Assembly (NCBI GenBank): GCA_020725315.1
Contig: DYFG01000008.1
Coordinates: 1-24,315 of the forward strand
DNA: 24,315 nt
Direction: 5' to 3'
Source of the DNA: Nitrosotalea sp.
GTDB taxonomy: Archaea > Halobacteriota > Syntropharchaeia > Alkanophagales > Methanospirareceae
Shown here: positions 15,592 to 21,994 of the stretch, piece by piece
Position numbering within the stretch: the stretch's first letter is position 1
Layout of the letters: each line of letters starts with the position of its first letter
Notes under the pieces: model-generated
What the model saw: only the letters and a program-made list of their open reading frames with translations
Told to the model about the DNA's origin: nothing
Database searches by the model: none
Translations under genes and position numbers: made by a program

Positions 15592-15750
15592 TTACGTTTG
15601 TATCCATTTAAAAGTTATGGCAAACTCCGCAATCACATTTTTTTGATCGTTTAACAATGCAAAAAGGGTCTTTCTTTCAGCGGGTAAATGCTTGTTTAGC
15701 GCTTTAACCGCCTTCGTGAAGATTTTATCGTCGAACCTGCCCTCTGTCAT
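15592..15750 (-). pseudogene. Truncated DUF61-like protein, 52 aa
   Basis: An ATG at 15750 opens a 52-aa frame that includes KAVKALNKHLPAERKTLFAL, closely like the N-terminus of archaeal DUF61 proteins (ALNKHLPxERKTLxELL). The expected continuation of the family (a PxVxxRDGSxHxF-type stretch and a further 60 or more residues) is missing. The frame instead ends in unrelated residues, and the other two frames stop quickly, so this looks like a 3' deletion and not a simple shift. It could still be expressed with the SpoIIM-family gene 25 bp downstream, since it carries the first start codon after the minus-strand promoter. Confidence 0.6.
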
Positions 15751-15846
15751 TATCTCTTATGTTAGAGCATAAGGCTTTCTTCTCTTATAAACGGCAAATA
15801 ATCTTTATATAGAACCGTAAATATAGAAAAATAAAGGTGGTATAAC
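15751..15846. promoter_or_regulatory. Divergent promoter region of the thermosome gene
   Basis: A clear TATA box, TTTATATA at 15804-15811, lies about 36 to 43 bp before the thermosome ATG, predicting a leader of roughly 15 nt that carries AGGTGG at 15835-15840 as a possible ribosome site. On the minus strand a TTTATAAG sequence near 15790-15783 is placed to drive the DUF61-like/SpoIIM/MBL run. I do not see the known Pyrococcus Phr or Archaeoglobus HSR1 heat-shock operator here. Confidence 0.55.
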
Positions 15847-17481
15847 ATGGCACAATTAGGTGGAACACCGGTACTGATATTAAGAGAGGGAAGCGAGCGA
15901 ACACGAGGAAGGGATGCGCAGAGCAGGAACATTCTCGCAGCGAAGACCGTTGCAAATGCGGTTAGATCGACGCTCGGACCGAAGGGGATGGACAAGATGT
16001 TGGTGGATTCGATGGGCGATGTGGTCATAACAAACGATGGAGCAACGATATTGAAGGAGATGGATATCGAGCATCCGGCGGCGAAGATGATGGTGGAGAT
16101 AGCGAAGACGCAAGATGAAGAGGTTGGTGACGGAACAACGACCGCAGTAATCATTGCAGGCGAGTTACTGAAGCGCGCAGAGGATCTTCTGGAACAGGAG
16201 GTACATCCAACGCTGATCGCAACCGGGTATAAATTAGCGGCAGATAAAGCGTATGAAATTCTAAAGAGGATAGCATTCGACGTCAAGCGAGATGATATAG
16301 ATACGCTAAAGAAGATAGGAATGACGTCTATGACCGGAAAAGGTGCAGGGGTTGCGAGAGAGCTCTTGACCGACCTCGCAGTAGATGCCGTGAAAACAAT
16401 TGCGGAAAAGGGCGCGAAGAAGATAGATATTGACCAGGTAAAGCTGGAGAAGAAGATGGGCGGGAGCACAGAAGATACAACATTGATAAAAGGCATGATA
16501 ATAGACAAGGAGCGCGTGCATCCCGGAATGCCGAAGAGCGTGAAGGATGCTCGGATAGCGCTGATAAATTCGGCTTTGGAGATAGAGAAGACCGAGGTGG
16601 ATGCAAAGATAGAGATTACCGCACCAGAACAGTTAAAATCGTTCCTGGAAGAAGAGGAGAGGATGCTGAAGGAGATGGTGGAGAAGGTGGAAGCGAGTGG
16701 TGCAAATGTACTCTTCTGCCAGAAAGGGATAGATGACTTGGCACAGCATTATCTTTCGAAAAGAGGTATCTTAGCGGCGAGAAGAGTGAAAGAGAGCGAT
16801 ATGAAGAAGTTGGCGAGCGCAACCGGAGGGAAGATACTGACGAGCTTAGAGGAGGTCAGACCTGAGGACCTTGGAAACGCAGGGCTGGTTGAGGAAAGGA
16901 AGATCGGCGGTGAGGAGATGATATTCGTTGAGGATTGCAAGAATCCGAAAGCGGTCTCCATCCTGCTACGCGGAGGAACAGAGCACGTCGTGGATGAGTT
17001 GGAGCGAGGGATGAATGACGCACTGAGAGTGGTGGGTGTCGCAATGGAGGACGGCAAATACGTAGCAGGAGGAGGCGCTGGGGAGATAGAACTGGCGCTC
17101 AAGCTGCGGGATTATGCCGCGAGCGTCGGAGGCAGGGAACAGTTAGCAATACAGGCATTTGCAGATGCTATTGAGGTCATTCCACGGTCTCTTGCCGAGA
17201 ATGCGGGCTTAGACCCTATAGATATGCTCGTGGCACTCCGGTCTGCTCATGAGAAGGGAGAGAAGACTGCAGGCTTGGATCTCTTCAAGGGAGAGCCAAC
17301 AGACATGCTCAAGGCAGGTGTTATCGAACCCCTCAGAGTGAAGACACAGGCGATAAGCTCGGGAACGGAATCAGCAACGATGATCCTGAGGATAGACGAT
17401 GTCATTGCAGCGTCTGCCGAGAAGAAACCACCAATGCCCCCGGGAGGTCCCGGCGCTGAAGGAATGGAAGAGGAATACTAA
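15847..17481 (+). CDS. ths: Thermosome subunit (group II chaperonin)
   Basis: ATP-driven protein-folding chamber of archaea, forming double rings in the cytoplasm. The 544-aa sequence is full length, with the ATP-binding STLGPKGMDKMLVDSMGD (about 41-58), ITNDGATIL, the catalytic GDGTTTAVI (about 92-100), CQKGIDDLAQHYL in the apical domain, SILLRGGTEHVVDELER and the GGGAGEIELALKLRDYA segment. It ends in PMPPGGPGAEGMEEEY, a variant of the usual glycine- and methionine-rich tail. Only one subunit gene is seen in the window; other subunits may lie elsewhere. A T-rich terminator and then dnaK follow, making this a two-chaperone locus. Confidence 0.98.
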   Translation: MAQLGGTPVLILREGSERTRGRDAQSRNILAAKTVANAVRSTLGPKGMDKMLVDSMGDVVITNDGATILKEMDIEHPAAKMMVEIAKTQDEEVGDGTTTAVIIAGELLKRAEDLLEQEVHPTLIATGYKLAADKAYEILKRIAFDVKRDDIDTLKKIGMTSMTGKGAGVARELLTDLAVDAVKTIAEKGAKKIDIDQVKLEKKMGGSTEDTTLIKGMIIDKERVHPGMPKSVKDARIALINSALEIEKTEVDAKIEITAPEQLKSFLEEEERMLKEMVEKVEASGANVLFCQKGIDDLAQHYLSKRGILAARRVKESDMKKLASATGGKILTSLEEVRPEDLGNAGLVEERKIGGEEMIFVEDCKNPKAVSILLRGGTEHVVDELERGMNDALRVVGVAMEDGKYVAGGGAGEIELALKLRDYAASVGGREQLAIQAFADAIEVIPRSLAENAGLDPIDMLVALRSAHEKGEKTAGLDLFKGEPTDMLKAGVIEPLRVKTQAISSGTESATMILRIDDVIAASAEKKPPMPPGGPGAEGMEEEY

Positions 17482-17484
17482 CCT

Positions 17485-17517
17485 CATTTTTTACTCTTCC
17501 CTTCTTTTTTATTTTTG
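17485..17517 (+). terminator. T-rich terminator after the thermosome gene
   Basis: Three runs of five or six T (17487-17492, 17505-17510, 17512-17516) follow the stop codon within 35 bp and no hairpin is needed, the usual form of archaeal transcription termination. This suggests that dnaK is transcribed separately. Confidence 0.6.
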
Positions 17518-17531
17518 AACGCGATAAACGT

Positions 17532-17572
17532 GTTTTTAATTTCAGCTAGCTGAACGATAAGACGATAAAGGA
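17532..17572 (+). promoter_or_regulatory. dnaK promoter with a 14-bp palindrome
   Basis: A TATA-like TTTTTAATTT (17532-17541) is directly followed by TTCAGCTAGCTGAA (17541-17554), a perfect 14-bp palindrome. It sits between the TATA box and the probable start of transcription, where a bound protein would block initiation. AAAGGA at 17567-17572 lies 10 nt before the ATG and can act as the ribosome site. It is a candidate operator for heat-shock control of dnaK; no copy is seen at the thermosome promoter. Confidence 0.5.
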
Positions 17573-17582
17573 ATCGAGAGAA

Positions 17583-19457
17583 ATGGGAAGGATAATCGGC
17601 ATTGATCTCGGAACGACGAACTCAGAAGCAGCCTTTGTAGACGAGGGTGGTGATGCAAAGATAATACCAAGTGCCGAGGGCAGTGCGTACGGCGGAAAGA
17701 TGTTCCCGTCGGTGGTAGCATTCACCAAGGATGGTCAGAGGTTAGTCGGCGTGGCAGCGAAGCGTCAGGCGGTGGTCAATCCTGAAGGAACGGTAAGAGA
17801 AGCAAAGAGGAAGATGGGAACTTCGGAGAAGATCTATGTGAAGACGATAAACAAGGAGTTCACACCACAAGAGATCTCTGCGATGGTCTTGCAGAAGATA
17901 AAAACCGATGCTGAGGCGTATTTAGGCGAGAAAATAGATGCAGCGGTTATTACCGTGCCAGCATATTTCGATGATAATCAAAGGCAGGCGACCAAGGATG
18001 CAGGTGAGATCGCGGGCTTTGACGTGAAACGGATAATAAACGAGCCGACGGCAGCGGCGATGGCTTACGGGCTTGGAAAGGAAGGAGAGTATAAGGTTGC
18101 CGTCCTCGACTTTGGTGGCGGTACGTTTGATGTTACGATCATGGAGATTGGTGAAGGAGTGTTTGAGGTGCTTTCCACCAGTGGAGATACGCAGTTGGGT
18201 GGCACGGATATTGACGCTGCCCTTGTAAATTGGCTTGTGAATGGATTTAAAGAGAAGGAAGGAATCGATTTGAGGAATGACCTTACGGCGATGCAACGAC
18301 TAAGAGACGAAGCGGAGCGAGCAAAGATAGAATTGTCCTCTTCTCTCTCTACCACTATAAATCTGCCGTTCATCGCAATCTCACAAGGTGAGCCGAAGCA
18401 CTTTGAGGAGACGCTTACGCGGGCGACGTTAGAAGAATTGGCTGAGCCGACACTGAGAAGGCTGGAGCCGCCGATACGACAAGCTTTGAAAGATGCAAAG
18501 CTCTCACCTGGTGATGTGGACAAGATAATCTTTATAGGCGGGCCAACGCGGATGCCGATCGTGAGAGAACGGTTTGAACGGATACTGGGTAAGAAGACGG
18601 AGGGGGGCGTCGACCCCATGCAATCGGTGGCGATCGGTGCGGCGATACAGGCAGGCATTCTTGCGGGACAGGTAAAGGAAGAGATCGTTTTACTCGATGT
18701 TACGCCACTTACGCTCAGTGTGGAGACCTTAGGTGGTGTTGCTACTCCATTGATAGAACGAAACACCACGATACCAACGAAAAAATCGCAGATCTTCACC
18801 ACCGCAGCAGACAGTCAAACAAGCGTGGAGATACATATCACGCAAGGCGAGCGCCCAAAGGCGGCTGATAACACCTCGCTGGGACGATTCCATTTAGATG
18901 GTATTCCTCCTGCACCGCGTGGTATTCCGCAAATCGAAGTGACGTTTGATATCGATGCAAACGGGATTTTAAACGTCACGGCAAAGGATTTAGGGACGAG
19001 GAAGGAAGCTTCGATCAGAATAACTGCATCAACGAAGCTGCCCAAAGAAGAGATAGACGAGATGGTGAAGGAGGCTGAGAAGTATCGTGAGGGGGATAGA
19101 AAGTGGAAAGAGGAAGTAGAGCTCAGAAATCAAGCTGATTCACTCGTTTATACCACGGAGAAGACACTCAGTGAGCTGGGTGATAAGATCGCGAAAGAGC
19201 AAAAGGAGAGGGTAGAGCGTGCAAAGGAGACGTTGAAGGAGTCGTTAAAGGGAAAAGACATAGCAAAGATAAAGACGGATATGGATGCGCTGATGAAAGT
19301 ACTGCACGAGGTTTCGACGGTGGTGTATCAGGAAGCTGCAAAGAAGGCTGCAGAGGAAGGAACGGAGAGAGGAGAAGAGAAGAGAGCCGAAGAGAAGAAG
19401 GAAGAGGGCGATTACGTCGATGTTGAGTATGATATTAAAGGCGAGGAGAAGGAGTGA
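17583..19457 (+). CDS. dnaK: Chaperone protein DnaK (Hsp70)
   Basis: ATP-dependent chaperone that binds unfolded segments, normally with DnaJ and GrpE. The 624-aa protein is complete: GIDLGTTNSEAAFV at the N-terminus, VPAYFDDNQRQATKDAG (about 123-139), INEPTAAAMAYGL, DFGGGTFDVTI (about 176-186), FIGGPTRMPIVRERF, the linker VLLDVTPLTLSVET and a substrate domain with TTAADSQTSVEIHITQGERP. The tail is highly charged (EEKRAEEKKEEG) and ends DYVDVEYDIKGEEKE. Archaea acquired DnaK from bacteria, usually with grpE and dnaJ beside it. Neither is adjacent here, and the only J-related sequence in the window is the lone zinc finger at 23379-23609. Confidence 0.98.
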   Translation: MGRIIGIDLGTTNSEAAFVDEGGDAKIIPSAEGSAYGGKMFPSVVAFTKDGQRLVGVAAKRQAVVNPEGTVREAKRKMGTSEKIYVKTINKEFTPQEISAMVLQKIKTDAEAYLGEKIDAAVITVPAYFDDNQRQATKDAGEIAGFDVKRIINEPTAAAMAYGLGKEGEYKVAVLDFGGGTFDVTIMEIGEGVFEVLSTSGDTQLGGTDIDAALVNWLVNGFKEKEGIDLRNDLTAMQRLRDEAERAKIELSSSLSTTINLPFIAISQGEPKHFEETLTRATLEELAEPTLRRLEPPIRQALKDAKLSPGDVDKIIFIGGPTRMPIVRERFERILGKKTEGGVDPMQSVAIGAAIQAGILAGQVKEEIVLLDVTPLTLSVETLGGVATPLIERNTTIPTKKSQIFTTAADSQTSVEIHITQGERPKAADNTSLGRFHLDGIPPAPRGIPQIEVTFDIDANGILNVTAKDLGTRKEASIRITASTKLPKEEIDEMVKEAEKYREGDRKWKEEVELRNQADSLVYTTEKTLSELGDKIAKEQKERVERAKETLKESLKGKDIAKIKTDMDALMKVLHEVSTVVYQEAAKKAAEEGTERGEEKRAEEKKEEGDYVDVEYDIKGEEKE

Positions 19458-19566
19458 ATTTGCAGACTATTTAAGAGATTCATTCCAATTTTCCCTCAAT
19501 TCATGTTCCACCTTATTTTTAGAGAGAGATTAAACTATTATAAAAATAAAGAAAGATCAAACTAAC

Positions 19567-19746
19567 ATGGCTCTGGAAGAGGAGATAAGGATTTTGAGAC
19601 GAGATGTGAGGTATATTAAAGAGGTCTTAGCGGAGCTTGTGGAGGATTCTATGCTAACGAGGGAGGAGGAAGAGATGGTAAGGGAAGCGCGGGGAGCTGT
19701 GGACCGTCACGATCTCTCTGACTTCATAAAGGCTGAAGAGCTATGA
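19567..19746 (+). CDS. RelB-like antitoxin
   Basis: A 59-aa frame beginning MALEEEIRILRRDVRYIKEV and ending FIKAEEL. It has a heptad-like N-terminal helix and an acidic LTREEEEMVREAR stretch, like the small archaeal antitoxins paired with RelE/ParE toxins. Its TGA overlaps the toxin ATG (ATGA), the usual coupling. A TATA-like ATTATAAAAAT at about 19537-19547 predicts a leaderless start. Because the toxin is damaged, the antitoxin may now be an orphan that still acts as a repressor or protects against a related toxin elsewhere. Confidence 0.6.
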   Translation: MALEEEIRILRRDVRYIKEVLAELVEDSMLTREEEEMVREARGAVDRHDLSDFIKAEEL

Positions 19747-19934
19747 GCTATGAGGTCAGGGTTCATAGAAGGGTGGAGAAGTTTCTTAAAACGATCCCAA
19801 AGGAGGAGAAAGAGCGGATCAAGAGTCTTATTTCATTCGGTGATGCTCATGCGTTACACAGAGATTACATGAATTCCATAAGGAAAATCAGAAGGTGCAT
19901 AGTCTATTCTGCCAGAATCGTGAGTTCCTGCTAA
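19743..19934 (+). pseudogene. Truncated RelE/ParE-like toxin
   Basis: The first 30 residues, MSYEVRVHRRVEKFLKTIPK and EEKERIKSLI, are typical of the RelE/ParE fold (first strand and two helices). After that the sequence loses family likeness, and the frame ends at 63 aa, where about 85-90 is normal. The expected C-terminal strands with the LxG...YRxRxGxYR core are absent. Another frame stays open across the same DNA (HEFHKENQKVHSLFCQNREF...) up to the hairpin repeat at 19957, and looks like an unrelated fragment joined by a deletion. The toxin is very likely inactive. Confidence 0.6.
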
Positions 19935-19956
19935 AGAACCTGCTCAATAAAGAGTG

Positions 19957-20080
19957 GAAAATCCCAAATCCTAAGCACCAAATCCTAAACTGTGGGGCTC
20001 TGCCCCACAACCCCGCATAACGGGGCTCTGCCCCGTTGACCCCGAAAACCCTGTAAGGGTTTACCCTGTAAGGGCTTAAT
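19957..20080 (+). repeat. GC-rich hairpin element, copy A (four stem-loops)
   Basis: In order: a left flank of A/C-rich text including AAATCCTAAGCACCAAAT (19966-19983); hairpin TGTGGGGC-TCT-GCCCCACA (19991-20009); linker ACCCCG; hairpin AACGGGGC-TCT-GCCCCGTT (20019-20037); linker ACCCCG; hairpin AAACCCT-GTA-AGGGTTT (20046-20062); and a second, partly overlapping ACCCTGTAAGGG unit ending GCTTAA. The 18-bp flank is repeated exactly, in reverse, at the right side of copy D. The rest of 19935-20245 shows only a promoter-like palindrome (separate entry) and a short degraded minus-strand frame near 20085-20170. Confidence 0.85.
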
Positions 20081-20200
20081 CAAATACCAAAATTCCAATG
20101 AACAACTGCCTGTCCGATTTCTTCATCAACCTTTCCATATCTTCCTGATTCAATTCATGTACATCGTCTATTTATACCCATAGATGCTATCATGAACCAG

Positions 20201-20228
20201 GTGTCATATGACACAAAGGGTATATAGA
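20201..20228 (+). promoter_or_regulatory. 14-bp palindrome and TATA box before the fused toxin-antitoxin remnant
   Basis: GTGTCATATGACAC (20201-20214) is a perfect palindrome, followed closely by a TATA-like GGGTATATAG (20218-20227) about 20-25 bp before the ATG at 20246. The position fits an autoregulatory operator of a toxin-antitoxin module that has kept its promoter although its genes are broken. Confidence 0.4.
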
Positions 20229-20245
20229 AAAATTGGGGATAAGAA

Positions 20246-20508
20246 ATGAAATTCTCACGTATTACTATTGACCCTGGGAAAATGGGTGGGATGCCCTGTA
20301 TTCGGATGCAACCTGAATCACAGTTAGCCCTTTTACTTACCAATCTGGCAACTGTTCAAAAAGCATTGGAAGCGGGGAGCATGGTTGTTTTTGAAACTGT
20401 TGTTAGAGATATTTTGATGCAATTATCGTTTGCATGTCCAAAGAATTGGAAGCAAATGTTATAACAACGGACAAGGGAATTGGATCGAAAACTAACACAT
20501 ACTGGTAG
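20246..20508 (+). pseudogene. Composite remnant: DUF433 antitoxin, DUF5615 toxin and PIN-domain fragments
   Basis: The 72-aa frame at 20246-20464 starts like a DUF433 antitoxin (MKFSRITIDPGKMGGMPCIR), then switches at about residue 20 to a stretch like the end of a DUF5615 PIN-like toxin (LALLLTNLATVQKALEAGSM, VVFE). In another frame, about 20407-20508, YFDAIIVCMSKELEANVITT and DKGIG look like the C-terminal part of a VapC-type PIN domain (conserved Asp in FDAII and in TTDKG). So pieces of three toxin-antitoxin genes were joined by deletions. None is complete, and any product is probably non-functional. Family matches are from memory; the DUF433 start is the firmest. Confidence 0.6.
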
Positions 20509-20511
20509 ATT

Positions 20512-21816
20512 TCATTTCTTCTCCCACAGATACAAATCCAGCACCTGAGAAAGCGTCTTACCCCGCTTTATCTCCTCCCTTATTCGTTCTTCGGCTTTCC
20601 ATACTTCCTTTGCTCTCCGTGCGATCTCATACGCGCGCTCCTTTGGAACGACCACAACACCGTTGTCATCGCCGATTATCCAATCGCCGGGTTTCACTTC
20701 CACGCCACCGCAGGTTATCTCTGCATTTATCTCGCCGAACCCTTTGGGCTCTCCCGCATTCGGCACGATGCACGTGGCGAAAACAGGGAATTGTATTCGC
20801 CTTATTTCATCCACATCGCGCACTGCACCGTCTATAACAAAACCAGCAATGCCCTTCTGCTTACAACTCCATGATGCGAGTTCACCCCATGGTGCGACAT
20901 CCTTCGAACCCGCGTACACAACGATTACGTCACCTTCCTTTGCCACATCTGTTGCCTCTACCGGCTTCGCCCAGTCGCCCTCAAAGGTCTGCACGGTTAC
21001 TGCCCTACCCACGAGCTTTATATTCTCGAAGAGCGGTTTTATGCCCTTCATTACCCCCTTTCGGTGCATTGCATCCGATATGTTTGGCGTAGAGACCTGC
21101 ATAAACAACTCGAAGATCTCTTCGTCCAACGTTTTCTTCCTCTTCTCTCCCTCTTCTTTCCCTACTGTCAGATCCATGCGTTCCCGTATCTTTCTCGTTG
21201 ATTCTTGCACCTTTGCCGACCTCGTTATGTTCCCGCCCACAATAACAACCTCAGCACCCAAACTCACCGCTTCTGCCGCCATTTCTGCATCTATGCCACC
21301 TGCAACTGCTAACGGGGTATTAATCACCTCTGACACCTTTTCTAAAAGGCTTAAGGTATCCATTCCCTTCATCTGCTGGTCTATCCCTACATGCACACAG
21401 ACGTAATCGACACCCATCTCTTCCAAGTCCTTTGCCCTCTTCACCGGGTCCTCGGTGTTCATTATATCCACCATGATCGCTACACCATATTTACGAGCGG
21501 ATCTTAGCGCATCTTCTATCGTGGCGTTATCTGCAACGGCAAGGAGAGAGACCACCGAAGCACCGGATTTCGCCGCCATCTCCACTTCTATCGCGCCGGT
21601 GTCCATTATCTTCATATCCGCGACGAGCTTCACCTCAGGGAACGCTTCTTTCAGTGTCCTTATTGCATGCATCCCTTCACTTTTTATCAAGGGCGTTCCC
21701 ACCTCTAACCAGTCTGCACCGCCCTCTACACACTCGTTCCCTATCTCTATCGCTCGTTCTAACTCAACAACATCAAGAGCCACTTGCAGTATTCTTTGCT
21801 CGTTCTTTCCTTTCAT
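20512..21816 (-). CDS. Fused 3-hexulose-6-phosphate synthase / RraA-like protein
   Basis: A two-domain 434-aa protein. Residues 1-215 form an Hps barrel of the OMP-decarboxylase superfamily: LQVALDVVELERA, GADWLEVGTPLIKSEG, the catalytic VADMKIMDTG (D67, K69, D72), YVCVHVGIDQQ and AVAGGIDAEMAAEAVSLGAE. Residues from about 228 form an RraA/HMG-aldolase-like domain: VSTPNISDAMHRKG, IAGFVIDGAVRDVDEI and GDWIIGDDNGVVVVP. Archaeal Hps normally interconverts ribulose 5-phosphate plus formaldehyde and hexulose 6-phosphate, giving pentoses by the reverse RuMP route in methanogens. The second domain may be an aldolase or a ribonuclease regulator; older annotation as a menaquinone methyltransferase is a historic error. 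The fusion is known in archaea. No phi gene is seen nearby. Copy B of the hairpin repeat lies just upstream of the start. Confidence 0.92.
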   Translation of the reverse strand: MKGKNEQRILQVALDVVELERAIEIGNECVEGGADWLEVGTPLIKSEGMHAIRTLKEAFPEVKLVADMKIMDTGAIEVEMAAKSGASVVSLLAVADNATIEDALRSARKYGVAIMVDIMNTEDPVKRAKDLEEMGVDYVCVHVGIDQQMKGMDTLSLLEKVSEVINTPLAVAGGIDAEMAAEAVSLGAEVVIVGGNITRSAKVQESTRKIRERMDLTVGKEEGEKRKKTLDEEIFELFMQVSTPNISDAMHRKGVMKGIKPLFENIKLVGRAVTVQTFEGDWAKPVEATDVAKEGDVIVVYAGSKDVAPWGELASWSCKQKGIAGFVIDGAVRDVDEIRRIQFPVFATCIVPNAGEPKGFGEINAEITCGGVEVKPGDWIIGDDNGVVVVPKERAYEIARRAKEVWKAEERIREEIKRGKTLSQVLDLYLWEKK

Positions 21817-21834
21817 GATCCCCGATTATTCCAT

Positions 21835-21915
21835 CGTGGGCTCTGCCCACGTCCCCGCATGTGGGGCTCTGCCCCACGACCCCGCAAGCCCTGTAAGGGC
21901 TTACCTGAAAGGGTT
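21835..21915 (+). repeat. GC-rich hairpin element, copy B (three stem-loops)
   Basis: CGTGGGC-TCT-GCCCACG (21835-21851), linker, GTGGGGC-TCT-GCCCCAC (21861-21877), linker GACCCCG, then AAGCCCT-GTA-AGGGCTT (21886-21902), with a decayed CTGAAAGGG repeat after it. It fills most of the 178-bp gap between the divergent Hps-RraA and DUF1015 genes, only 18 bp from the Hps start. It must therefore lie in that gene's leader or promoter. It lacks the A/C-rich flanks of copies A and D. Confidence 0.85.
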
Positions 21916-21994
21916 TATCAGAGGTCACGTTTCAACGCTTACTTTAATCTTTATCGTGAGGGCATAATGAAATATTACGTTCCTTACAAAACCC

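Noticed and set aside
15762..16508. Minus-strand 248-aa open frame over the thermosome gene
   Set aside because: It is antisense to a fully conserved chaperonin N-terminus and has the Ser/Phe-rich texture of a shadow frame.
18065..18802. Minus-strand 245-aa open frame over dnaK
   Set aside because: It is antisense to conserved Hsp70 sequence and shows no family features.
19957..20080. Tandem hairpins of copy A as a CRISPR array
   Set aside because: The repeated units are about 28 bp apart with a constant linker and no unique spacers; they match the dispersed element elsewhere.
20663..21406. Plus-strand 247-aa open frame
   Set aside because: It lies wholly antisense to the Hps-RraA gene, has a Ser/Thr/Pro-rich composition typical of a shadow frame, and shows no motif.
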